This document shows, piece after piece, positions 45,181 to 58,798 of a DNA stretch of 64,000 nucleotides. The notes beneath the pieces are model-generated. The model did not search any database and was not told the origin of the DNA. It saw only the letters and a list, made by a program, of their open reading frames with translations. The translations under genes and the position numbers were made by a program. The stretch is taken from NCBI GenBank assembly GCA_963082975.1, contig OY720345.1, positions 7,962,491-8,026,490 on the forward strand, given 5' to 3'. Each line of letters opens with the position of its first letter. Positions within the stretch are counted from its first letter, which is position 1. Origin of the DNA: Labia minor (taxonomy: Eukaryota; Arthropoda; Insecta; Dermaptera; Spongiphoridae).

Positions 45181-48100
45181 GTAAGTTTGCTTAAAAAAAT
45201 ATTTTTTTATTTTAGAGTTAATAAATAATATAAATGACATTTTTTTAAAAAAAAATCTTATTTTATTTAAAAATATATATTCGGTATATAAAATTATTAT
45301 TATAATTTATTTAAAATACCAGGTGTAGAAATAGGAAACCGGAATTTTTTGTAAACATTTCACGTCTGTTATTTGAAAATTATAAAAAATATTTTATATT
45401 AAATTATTATATTGGAATTGATACATTTTTCCCATTTCTTCGGTTATGAATGCCACACAAAAAAAACAAACAATTCTTTCTTTGAAGCGGACCAGTTTTC
45501 GAGGCATTTTCGAAAATACGAATACGAATCGAAGTGTTTTTCGGCAAGTGCATGTCTCAATGATTCGAATAGATGGTATTCAGACGGAGCCAAGTCTGGA
45601 GAATAAGGCGCATGCGCTAGTACTTCCCAATGGATCGCCTCCACCATATCCGTGACACGTTTGGCTGTGTGTGAGGGGGAATTATCATGAAGCGGATATT
45701 TGCCTTTTTGCATATTCCGGTCGTTTTTCACATATTGCTCGATTCAAATCGATCATTTGTTGTTGGTAGCGATCAGTGTTAACAGTTTCGTCAGGTATCA
45801 GTAGCTCATAATATATTATACTCTTTTTCGGTGGTTTCCCACACTCCTTGTTTCTCACGTCAAAATCACCACTTTTAAATTTCTTAAACCACTCAAAGCA
45901 TTGCGTTTTTGTGAAGAGCATGTTTACCGTATGATTCACAAGGATTCTATGCAATTCTGCAAATGTTCTTCAAATGATGGCAGAAAACCAATGCTGTCCG
46001 CAAATCATAGTTCGTAGGCACAAAAAAAAACAACATATAAATATGCAAATAATTATATGTAATTAGAAATTTAATAGTTATATTATTCAGTTTAGAATTA
46101 ATTAATCTTTATAGAAAGTTGAACTCACCTGAACTACACACTTTTTTTGTTATAAACATATTCTAAAAATATATATTATGATATGTATAATCAATTGAAA
46201 CATCAATTAAACTAAAAAATATTTTATAAACGTTGAAAATTTGCAATACGGTTAATTCTTAAACGATTCATTGTATATAAGTATTTTGTTAATTATTGTA
46301 TAAATAGTATGAAATAATTATATGCTTATATGATAATTTGTTTTTATAATTTGAATAATCATTTTTTTTTTTCAAATCTCTCTTCATTTTATTTACAACA
46401 ATTCAAAAAATTCTCGGTCTCTTTTAGTTTACAATATAAAAATTATTAAAGTTTGACAGATATTGAGAATTAGCAGCCATTTAGTAATGTTTTATTGATT
46501 AATTCACGTAATTATTAATTTATTCACTAATTTTCGGGTTTTTTTTCGGTTCGGTTCGGATATAGGAAAATTATTTAATTAATTAATTTGTTAATTTTCA
46601 TATATCCAAACGGAACTGAACCCCCCCTCCCCCAGAAAATTAGTGAAGCACTCTGCTGGCCAAATTAATAAAACATGGTAGCTAAATCGATTGTCAATGG
46701 ATTTATATGCAAATTTTAACAATTTTTATCTCGTAAACTAGAAGAGACCCAAAAATATAGTATAAGGAAAGTTTCTTGGGAATTAAAAAAGGAACCCACT
46801 GGCAAAGTTTCATACAAATTCCTGAAGCTTTCCGGTTTTTAAACAATTACCAAATTATATAATGAATGGCTGAATGAAATACTCAATGTTATAATGAGAT
46901 CGGATCTTTCTCTCTCTTTATAATAAAAAAATATATTTATCTGGCATGACTGAAATGAATTTCGATATCAATAGATCAATTGATATTCAAATTTTAAAAC
47001 ATGAACCCCCCCTTTCAGCCCTATACACATAGTGTCTATTAGTAGTACTTTTTAATACTAAAGATTTATAAAAGACGTTAGAAAATTTTTTATTTTTTTT
47101 CAATTTTTTTTTCTTTTATTTTAATAATTTACTCTTCTATTATGATTTGAAATTTTTGAATTTGTACATATTTAAATAAAAATTATTCTATTTATATTTA
47201 TTGTAATTATCATTTATTTATGTAGGAGAGTCAATCAACAAGTACTTAGCCTCACCGCTTAGCTCGATGGCGCTGCTATTACAAAATAGTTTTACCATCA
47301 TGTAGTACATTCTTTTACTAGCCTACTGTCAAAGTTTCAGTCAATTCCTTTCACTAGTTTTGTTTTAACAGCCTCTGAAAGCGAGCTTGTCGATTAGTTG
47401 TACAAAAATGGAAAAAGAACAATAAAATTGACTTTAATATTACTACAATATTAATACATAATTTCATTTATATTGATATAAGTAAGGATTTGTTCATTTG
47501 GCATAAATGTATTAATACTAATATTTATAATATTTATTAATTGAACTTTCTCTATCACGTTACTGAACTCAGGTGTTTTAGATTATCCTGTGTGTGTGTG
47601 TGACATATCTTACATATAAAATATTTATTCCCAATTCTTCCCAATTTCCTTAAGTTGACCTTTATATTGTTTGTCCATCGAGTTTCCTTGGTCTAGCAAC
47701 CTGTCGTTTCTCAATTGTTCATACAACAAATTTCTCGATAGTATTTCCTCATTCATTTTTGCCACGAGTTTACATTTTTATAAATGATATATAATTTACA
47801 ATGTGACTGGAAAATTTAAAGAAAAAAATTTACCAGGACTTCCCCCTCATATTAAAGTATATCTTTGTAAAGTTTCATCTCGATTGGAAGGCCGACTGGA
47901 ACGATATAAAGTATAAACTGACTGACATTCTCTTTTATATATTCTTTTATTTATATATACATATTATCACACGGAAATCTAAATATATATATACTAAATT
48001 AAAAAGTATTAAAAATACACAAAGAATACTTTTTTTTATATTGTAAATATACAAGGTCTGTGTTCAAAAGAAAAGGTGAATTTTGAATTATTTCAAAAAA

Positions 48101-48474
48101 TATCTATTTACTCATCAATCAATCCATTTTGTCCCCTTCAAAGTAATTCCTCACAGATATAATGCCAGTGCTTCTTCCAATCGTCGAAGAACTTCTGAAA
48201 TACGCTTTTCGGTATGGCCATCAGCTCGTTCTTTGATTTCGACTTTATCAAACGCTTTCCTTTCATTGGTCTCTTCAGTTTTGGAAATAGGAAAAAGTCG
48301 CAGGGAGCCAAATCTGGTGAATACGGTGGTTGAGGCATGATTACGGTGTTGTTGTTTGGCCAAAAAATCACGAACAAGCAATGATGTGTGTGTGAGCTGG
48401 TACATTATCGTGATGATTTGTTTTTCCACAATTCCGATTGTTTCACGCGAACGTTGATTAACTTCCTTGTAGAA

Positions 48475-48513
<39 letters not shown>

Positions 48514-51500
48514 TAATAAATTGAAGAACACACACAAAACGTTACTAAACAAACTACTCAATCGCAGCGCTCCAAAGAATAATGCCTAACGTGGGGGGTC
48601 CGGGGACCGGCACTAGGAGAATCCTCAACTCGGTGGTCACCTCGATACTGACGTATGCTGCTCCGGTGTGGGCCGGAGCACTAAAACGAAAGAAATATAA
48701 CAACTTATTACTAAAAACACAGAGAAAAACCCTCATTCGGGTCTGTAGATCCTACAGAACTGTCTCAGGTGCGGCTTTGCAGGTGCTCGCCGCTGTCCCT
48801 CCCATCGACCTTCTAAAAGAGAGGGCTTACAATCATGGAGCAGGTGCCTCTAAGACCTTCAACAGAGAATGTCTACTAGAGCAATGGCAACGAAGATGGG
48901 ATGGAGCCGACGAGGGCAGGTGGACCTGGAGGCTCATACCCAAATTGAACTTGTGGCTCGAGAGGAAACATGGAGAGCTGGACTTCCAGCTGACTCAGTT
49001 CCTGAGTGGGCACGGCAATTTCCGTGCCTATCTCCACAGGATAAAGAAGTCTGACACCGACCTATGCGAGGCATGCCAGACTGTCGACACGCCCGAGCAT
49101 GCCTTATTCAGTTGCGTTATCTGGCAAGAATTGAGGCAGAAGGCAGAGGAAAAATTGGGCACCCAACTTAAAGCAGACAACCTCATAGAAATCATGCTGA
49201 GTGGAAGGGAACATTGGGAGACAGTTGGATGCCTGTGTAGAGACATCCTAAAAAACAAGAACCGGACAGCAATGTAAAGGACAACAACCACCAAGGCCTT
49301 CTCTCTCGAAGTAATGCGTAAGGGCAGTTCCGAGGGGGACTCGTGGGGCCAAGGAAGGGGTTTTAGCAGGTAGAAGTCCTGCACTACCTCGGTGTATAGC
49401 GATACACGAGGTGTCCATGAGGATTTCCCCTTCCTCAAAAAAAAAAAAAAAAAAAAAAAACAAACTACTAAGCCAAAATGGCTGATAATGTCAACATATG
49501 AGAAACATATGTGTAGCAACATAACAAAAAAAAAACAAATTCGATAATCGAATATACACAGCCCGAGAAAATTCAAAATTCACCTATTCTTTTGAACACA
49601 CCTCCTAAATATATGTCTATGAAGTACACCTATGTATTATAGATATTATAAATAAATTAGTAAGTAAAAAAAATTAAATATTATTTAAAATAGTGATTCT
49701 CAACCTGGGCGATCGACATCTTAAAGGAGGCGATAGTATTTTTTTTTTTTTTTGGGGGGGGGGGGGCGAAATCATTTTTTCAATTTTTTCCAATATGGTT
49801 CTAAAAAAAAGATCAGATGATTTTGCGATCAGGCTTTTTAAACATTTCCGCTTTTTTCAATATGGTTCTAAAAAAAAGAAAAAAAAAAGTAAGATGATGA
49901 ATTATGAAGCCGGCCTTACGAAGTGGGCGTTTGGTCCAACCACGAAATTTAAAATATCACGATCTCTTATGGCTATGCAAAACCACCACATTATGATTAG
50001 ATATAATATTGTATATTAATCAATTAAAAATATATCATAATTATTAATGTATCCCCAGCATCAATTACATTCCTTGTTAAAGTTACTATCTAAAACTACC
50101 ACCCAAATCATCATGCCATTTCCTATATTATACTCTTTTTCGGTGGTTTCCCACACTCCTCGTTTCTCATGTCAAAATCATACCCATTCATGTGGTTTTT
50201 GTATTTTTTGGTACCTGGTCACACCCACATTGGTTATCCTCCCCCCCACAATTGATTTTCTTCTAACAAATTTCTCAATAACGAGTTTCCTAGATTATTA
50301 TAATTTAATTAATTTTATTTAATTTGAATTGCATTAACGAATAATCAAGATCAATGTTATTTACTTATTCGTATATAATATAATTTAAATATTTATATTC
50401 TAAAAAGAAAATACAACGCATAAGTATATGTATGTACGATATGTTAGTATTCAATTATTATAAATTAGAATTATACAACTACACAAATTATGATGACTTT
50501 GCAATTAGTAAATAGAATATTTTTTATTTTTATATTTTTTTTTTCAATAAAGTAAGTATAAATCATTTGATTACTAATTTGTGGAATGTGCAATTCTTGA
50601 CAAATTTTTTTATTCTTTAAATTATTATATTACTAATTGTAGTGATTCGTATATGCGAGGGTCGTCCACAAAGTAACCGCCGTTTTGAAATAAAAAAATA
50701 AACCAATTGAGATACAAAAATTTTATTATATACATTTTAAAACTACAGCTTTTCTCTACTTTTCTACATATTCACCAAATAAATTCAAGCACTTATCATA
50801 TCTTTTGACAGTTTTTGAAATGCCGTCTGCATAAAAATCTGCCGCCTGAGAGCGTGTGATAGCCAAGTTTTTCTGTCACTATCTCATACACAAGACTTCG
50901 AGAAATTTCAGGAAAATGATCGGAAAGTCCCGAGATTGTGAAGCGCCGGTTTTCACGAATTTTCTAGTTTACTTTGTTCACCAAGTCATCACTAACGAGA
51001 GATGGCCTACCACTCCGGTCTTCATCGTTAACGTTCGTTCTTCCATGTTTAAAAAAATGAACTCATTGACGGACTACATCTTCGCTCAAAATGTTTGGCC
51101 TATACACCGCACACAATTCACGATGAATTTCAGCTGCTGTGTAATTTTTCGACAACAGAAATCTTATTACACCACGCACTTCACATTTGGCAGGATTTTC
51201 TATTGTGGTACTAATGTTTTTATGCTATAACAAAAGAACGCGCGGTCTCTCTCTAGCACAGCTAGAAACGTACTGAACGGCTGTGCACGCCGATGTGAGA
51301 ATGGCGGCGCTACCCCCACTACTTATCGCGCCACGCTCAAACGGTGGTTACTTTGTGGACGACCCTCGTACTATAAAAATATAAATCATTGAAGAGAATA
51401 ATGTAACAAAAATGAAAGGAAGATTAACATAAAGTAGTTCGAATTTCAAGAATCATGTATCATATAAAATGAAGTTCATTTTCGTGTACTCTTGAATCTC

Positions 51501-53262
51501 TTGATAATTTTAACACAACACACACAAATATTATAAATATAATATATATTTTTGTTTATACATATATTTATCAAAATTGTCTTTTTATTTCTTAATTAAT
51601 TTAATAAAAATGGATTAAAATTTATTATTTATTTTTTGGGTGAAGGATTTAAAGTAATAAAGAATTTGGAATTTTAATTGTATTTGATTTTTGTGTTTTT
51701 TGTAGATCCCAGAACATCAGAATGGCCTTTAATGGAATCGCCTGGTCCTCTTTTAATACTCTTGGTCACCTATATTTTTGTTTGTACAAAAGCAGGACCT
51801 CGATATATGCAAAATAGAAAACCTTACAAGTTAACCGAAATACTTATTATTTACAATTTTATTCAAATAATTGTCAATGCATGGCTATTTTACCAGGTAA
51901 GACATATTTTTAAAAAATAAATCAGTATTATTATTAATAAATAAATAATCTCTATATCTATGTAGAAATATTTTGATCCAGGCTGAACCCCCAAATAATG
52001 TAGAAATATTTTTATTGCGGAAGAACGACAAAAAAATAATGGAGGGGATCGGTTGGGTGTCTTCCTGAGAGCAACAGGAAGACTTCTTCTTTGGGCTTTT
52101 CAATAAGGGCTTATAGATTTTTTTAAAACGGTTTATTTACAATAAATATACAAATTCCTTCACAATTCGGACACTCTTAAAATCTTCTATCAAAGTGATC
52201 TCTCTCATTAAAGCGATTTCTCCGATTTATACATCCATCTAACCCCTTACCGAGCATAAATTGTGGTGGGAGAAGGATCGGGAGACTTTCCCTTGGATGT
52301 CATCAAAGGCCCCGTTTTAGACATGATTGAGGGTGGAGAGCCCGCTGCCTTTCCGCTTGCCACATCTATAAAAAAAGAATGAATATTTGGTTTAACTGGA
52401 TTACAAAGTAAAATTTCAAGCACTGATATATATATAACATTTATTTATTTATTTTAATTATTTTATTCTTATTAAAAATATTTTTCAAACAAATATTCAA
52501 TAAGATAGAGAATTAAAAAAATAAATAAATAATATTAATTAATTAATATGTGTAAAATTATGTCGAAAAATTTAGTAGGTAAGGGTTTTTTCTAAAAAAT
52601 AAATAAAGTTTAGTTCAGTGGTAAGCAAGCCTCCCTCATTCAAATAAAAAAAGAAATTAGAAAATTCATTTATTTCTTAAAATATAATAAAAAATTAATT
52701 TTTAAAAAAAAAAATGGTAAATGAACAATAAATAAATATTATTGTAATTATTATTATTATTATTATTATTATTTTAAGTTATTTTAAAACATTTCAAGTA
52801 AAATCATTTCTAATCATTTATATTATTCACATGAATATATTTTAAAAACTGATTTTTATTTTTCATTTTATCTATTTTTTTTTTTTAGAGTTTAATTGCA
52901 GGGTGGCTCTTTGATTACAGTTTTAAATGTCAACCTGTTGATTATTCCAACTCACCAAAGGCTGTTCGTGTAAGTAAATAAAAAAATATAAATAAAAGTA
53001 TTAAAAATATTTGATTCCCATAAAATATAATATTCTAATATGTACTAATAATGTTATTTTTCTTTAAACAGATGGCTGAACTGGTCTGGTATTATTTAAT
53101 CGTTAAATTAATTGATCTCTTAGACACAGTAAGTTATTATTTATCTTAAACACACATATGACTACATAAGTTTATTTTTATTTATTTTTAGTTTAATCTT
53201 TTAAAGAAAACTGTTTCCAATCCATAAGCATTTCAGTCCTAATCAAAAAAAGTTTATTTTAT

Positions 53263-53308
<46 letters not shown>

Positions 53309-56300
53309 AATACCATAATATAATTTTAATTTAAAAAGTAGATTCGTTACACACGACCAATTTCTTAAATAACTTTTATTTCTGTTTTGTGTTCAGGAAA
53401 AAATTATAATAATATTAATATATTTCCGTTTAAATTCCGTCGAAATCAAAATTAATATAATTTATATTTAAAATTTAGAAATAGAGTAAAGTATACTTAT
53501 AAATATTATTTTTAAATTCACATTATGAAGAGAGTGTGAAAGACAAAATCAATTGAAATTAATTTTATTTTTTAAATCAAAATTATTTTGATTGGCTTTT
53601 TTTTATTTAATGAAAGTCAAATTAATGAATTAATTAAAGAAGATCAAATTAAAATTAGAATGATTCAAATTTTCTTATACATTTCAGTGAATATGATAGG
53701 AAAAATATAATAAACATATTTTCGTCGTATGTATGTAGTTAGTATTGGTAAAATATGTTGTACCTACATTGTATGTTGTATAAGTATCTGGTACATATTC
53801 TAGGTATATAGATTTTTGTCTGTCATTGCCTAGAAGTTAAAATTATTTTATTACATTTATCTATTTTGAAATTTCTTAATTAGATGAATTCAATTAGATA
53901 AATAATATTGTTTTAAGAAAGTGACGTTATAGAAATGAATTTTGTATAGAACACTAACATGTTATTACTACCTCTCTCTATTATCTTATATACGAGGGTG
54001 GGGTGAAAAGTTTCCTGCCTGACCAAGAAAAACGATGTTATTAATTTTTTTTTTTTTTTTTTTTTTGCTATATTTTTCAACATAATCTCCATCAACACTG
54101 TATCAGTGTTGATGGAGATTATGTTGAAAAGTGCACACAGCTCTTCCATATTCAAAGGCTTGTGCAAAATATTTTGCACACGTTCAGCTGACATCGTACA
54201 GGTCTCAGCTATCTTGAATGTTGAAAAATAAAGCAAAAAAAAAAAAATTAAAAACATCGTTTTTCTTGGTCAGGCCGGATAATAGCTGAGACCTGTACGA
54301 TATCAGCTGAACGTGTGCGAAATATTTTGCACAAGCCTTTGAATATGGAAAGCTGTGTGCAACGTGGGTGACGCGTTTGCTAACGTTGGACCAAAAACTG
54401 CTTCGAAAAAAACATTTCTACCGACAATTTGGCGCTGTAATCCAAACGAATTTTTGCGTCGGTTCATAACTGTTGATGAGACTTGAATTAAATTAATTAG
54501 AACACCGTTATGAGAAATGTATCAGTGTTGAAAAATATAGCAATTTCTTGGTCAGGCCAGAAACTATTCACCCCACCCTCGTATGTACCTACATAGTAAT
54601 TTGAAAATGAAATTAGCATACGTCTATCGTTATGATATTACGGTAGATAGAAATTAGCAGGGTTTAATAGAAAAAATTATAACTTTAATATATATCCATA
54701 TATTTTAATCCAATCAAACAATTGTAAAATCTTTATTTATTTATTTATTTTTAGATATTTTTTGTATTACGAAAGAAGAATGACCATATTTCTTTCTTAC
54801 ATCTCTATCATCATAGTTTAATGCCTGTCGCTGGATGGATTGGAACAAAATTTCTTCCAGGTAAAAATATTTTTGATTTAATTGCAATTTTTAAGTAGGA
54901 TGACTCAGCCAGTAGTAAGTAGTTGATCAAAGAAAGTCTATGCTACGCAATACGTTCTTTTCATACAGCAGATAAATTCAGTCATAATGATAAACTAATA
55001 CCATCCTATCAAGAAAAAATGGAGCTCTTCAATTTAGTATTATTATAAATAAAATAAAGAAATAAAAAGTTTATATTTTTCAAGTGTTGACGAGATCGGG
55101 TCCATCTTCATTAGTAGTTTTTGATCAAATGCTTCCCAAATGATGATTATTGATTTGTTTTTCTTTCCATTGAACAAAGGTGAAAAAATAAAATATAATA
55201 TAAAACAAAAAAATATAATACAGTTTAAATTTTTTAAACTTGTTTTTTAATTATTTAGCTGGAGTGTCTCCACTCGACTATTTCGCAATTTGAATTGGAT
55301 TAAATAACATAATATATTATATTTAAATTAAATTTAATTAATTATAAATTATAAATTAAAATTAATAAATAATATTTATTAAACCAGCGCATGTTTGACT
55401 CTTTGTGGATGGCACCACGTCACGTGCTGGCGCGTGATTTGCAGTGTTCAAAAATTAATTCCGGTAATTTCAGCGATTCAATTAAGCTGAAATTCTATAT
55501 ATAGCAGTTTTATACAATTATTAATCATGTGAAAAATTATCAAACATATATCTTTATTTTTACGGTCACTTTAGAAGAAAAAAAATCAAAACTTTGTAGG
55601 TAATGACCCTCTTCTGCTTGTGCTACATTTCTCAAAAGTTGAGAGAAAACTACGAATTATGAATAATGCCCGTTTACCAAATTTCATGATTCTAGCTCAA
55701 ACCGATTTTGCTTAATCTTGTCTACATACACACATACACACACACACATACAGATATTTTTCTAAAACTTAGTGAAAATGATTCAGGAACCTTCAAAACG
55801 TATAAAACCATCAAAATCTCAACATCGAAAATTTTCGTGATCGCAATACTATCTCTGGCGAGATGGTAATAAATATCTTTCTTTTCCGGCCACTTTCATC
55901 AGAGTATTTTTTCTCGTTTAGTTTCATTTCATTTTCCTTCTCTTCAAATGACATCATTCACTTTCTTGACGTAGTGCCATAATGTAATCGCTTTCTTTTC
56001 AGTCATTTTTTTTTGTATGGCTTATTTTAATGGTTTTGGGTGTTCAAGTTATTATCTCCGTGATCAGATTTAGTCAGTCCTCCTGATTGAAACCAACACT
56101 TTTGCTATTACCTAAAACTGAACTTAACAAAGAAGGAAGGACCTGGTGTCTTATGATTATCAGGTGCAGACTCGTCATCCTGTCACGGATACCATGTTTA
56201 AAGAGATTTATTTCGAATTTTTCTCCAAAAATGAATGAGTTTTTAAGTGCAGGTTAACTATGATCAACTACTGGATTTCTCTTATTAAATAAGACCAGTA

Positions 56301-58766
56301 ATTGATCAACTATTTTTCACTTCTTTAATAAAAATTAATTAAAAATTCTCTCGAATATTAATTTTTTAAAATTACGACCATTTTTATATGCAGAGGAAAT
56401 ATTAGGAGAATATCAATGCGGGTTCAGGCCAAATCAATCAACAAAAGATCAGATATTTTCATTAAGGCAGATATTTGGAGAAAAAAAATGCGAATTCAAT
56501 ATTTCTGTTCACCAATTTTTTGTAGACTTGAGAAAAGCATATGACTCAATAGATTGGGATAAACGTTTAATGGGTAATTCCAAAAAAACTAGTACGTAGG
56601 ATTCAAATTTTTCTTGAAGGTAGCAAAGGAAGAGTAAAATGCGGGAATCAATTGTCAAAAACTTTCGAAATTCGGAATGAGTTAAAACAAGGAGTCGCAA
56701 TATCACCAATTTTATTTAAATTAGTACTGGAATATGTTATTAGACAAATTGGGGAAAAATCAAACGGAATCCAATTAAACAAAAAAAAAAAAAAAAATTC
56801 AAGTATTAGGTTACGCGGACCACCAAAATATTTTTCGCTATGCTTTCCTCTTCCATTCTAGCCACGTGCCCTGCTTATCGTAGCCTTTTCGATTTTATAA
56901 TTCTAACTAAATCCTCATCTTTCTTTGGCCCATAAATGCTATTCTCATATACTCTAAATATACTCTCGTCCCCCAAGGTCATAGACCATGCCTCACACAC
57001 ACATATAATACCACCGGCAAAAAAAATTGTTTTATATATTTTAATTTTAATCCCCTTAAATATTAATTTTGACACGATAAGTGTCTTTACTGCATGATAA
57101 CAGGCGTTTCCCGATTGCAACCTCGCTTTAAAATCTTCTCGTATGTTATTATCCTTTGTGATTATAGAACCTATGTAAGTATTTAAATTTTTCTACATTT
57201 TCAAATTTTACATTTTGTATATTAAGATTTTGTATGTTAATACTGTTCCTTGCTGCTAAACTAAATATTTTGACTTAATACTATTAATTCCAAGCCCCAT
57301 TTCTTTTCCTGACTCGATTAATTTTTTAATGACCAATGTAAAATTACTATTTCAGTCTGAAAATGAATAAAAATTGATCAACAACTGGAAGAGTATCGAT
57401 TACTGGCTGGCTCACTTTCTATTCCAATACAAACACGTATCTGTATATATATTCTATTTTAATAAATAATTTTTGTTTATTTTCAATTTTAGGTGGACAT
57501 GGTACATTTTTAGGAGTAATTAACACATTCGTTCATGTTATTATGTATACTTATTATATGATCTCAGCAATGGGGCCCAATTATCAAAAATATATTTGGT
57601 GGAAAAAATATCTTACATCCATACAATTGGTAATTTTTTTTTTCTCATTTAAGATTATTACATTTATGGTGTATATATATATATATATATATAGTTTATT
57701 GATAAAAAATATAATTATGTTAATAATTAAATAACTATCAAATATATATTGGAAATCAGGGGTGAGCAACCTTCTTTTTTAACAAAAGTTTTCATAATAT
57801 CTATCATTAATTACATAACTTTAATATATTGTATTTCTCACTGATTTTTAGATCCAATCAAACTTCTCTATAATCTCTCATCATCCAATCGAATGATATG
57901 ATTCATTATTATATTTGAAAAACCATTAAAGTCATGTTTCATTTATAGGGGAATTTTGTAAATAAAACCACATATTGATATTTGTTATTGTAAATTTATT
58001 AAAAAAAAATACAAAAAATACACAACGTTTCGATTGCACAAGTAACAATTGTTACGTTGTGTATTTTTTGTATTTTTTTTTTTAATAAATTTACAATAAC
58101 AAATATAAATATGTGGTTTTATTTACAAAATTCCCTTATAAATAAAAACAGCCACCAAAGCTTTAATAAATTAATGTCATGTTTCATTATTTAATTTAAT
58201 AATTTTCTAGTCATTTTATCAAATTTCAGATGACAAATTTTATTATACAAAATATTTTATTTTCAAAAAAAAAATTAATCTCTCTATTTATTTCTTAGCC
58301 TATGGAAAAGTTGAAAGTTTGTTTTTAAAAAAAATTGTGTGGATTTCTTTGAAATTTCTTATTCTCAATCATATGCAATATTTTCATTGAAGTTTTAGAA
58401 AATGGGATACTGGCAATTTTTACTTTAAAATCTTTATTACTATATCTTAACTGTGATTAAATTTAAATTATATAGACATATATATATTTATAATTAAAAT
58501 TTAAAAAAAAATAATCTCTCTATTTATTTCTTAGCCTATGGAAAAGTTGAAAGTTTTTTTTTAAAAAAAATTGGATTTCTTTAAAATTTCTTAATTAGAT
58601 TTTTGATTTTACAACCAAAATCCATTCTTATCATCATTCATTTTAATCTTCTCGACTTTATTTATTTACAACTCATTACAACTCATCCGAGAAACAAAAC
58701 TATTAATAATTTAATGATTATAAATTTAGATTATAGGTATAATAACAAATTCAATATTGCTTCAAG

Positions 58767-58798
<32 letters not shown>

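Larger units (their letters stand above)
48051..49606 (-). mobile_element. Mariner element split by a LINE
   Basis: Terminal inverted repeats: TGTGTTCAAAAGAAAAGGTG at about 48059 and its inverse at about 49572-49600. The minus strand encodes PYSPDLAPCDFFLFPKLKRP and WKKHWHYICEE, the end of a DD34D transposase with the third aspartate kept, but with a frameshift before it and no N-terminal half. A 30-base T run (48480-48510) and the LINE at 48559-49460 interrupt it. Related to 16925-17288. Confidence 0.75.

Noticed and set aside
49028-49576. 182-codon minus-strand frame opposite the R1-type LINE
   Set aside because: Antisense shadow of the LINE ORF plus translation of the poly-A run; no domain.
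50856-51230. 124-codon plus-strand frame
   Set aside because: Antisense shadow of the mariner DNA-binding domain fragments on the minus strand within 50654-51370.
57543-57734. 63-codon frame extending past elongase exon 6
   Set aside because: Its first half is the real exon; the second half reads through the GT donor into intron and a (TA)n run.
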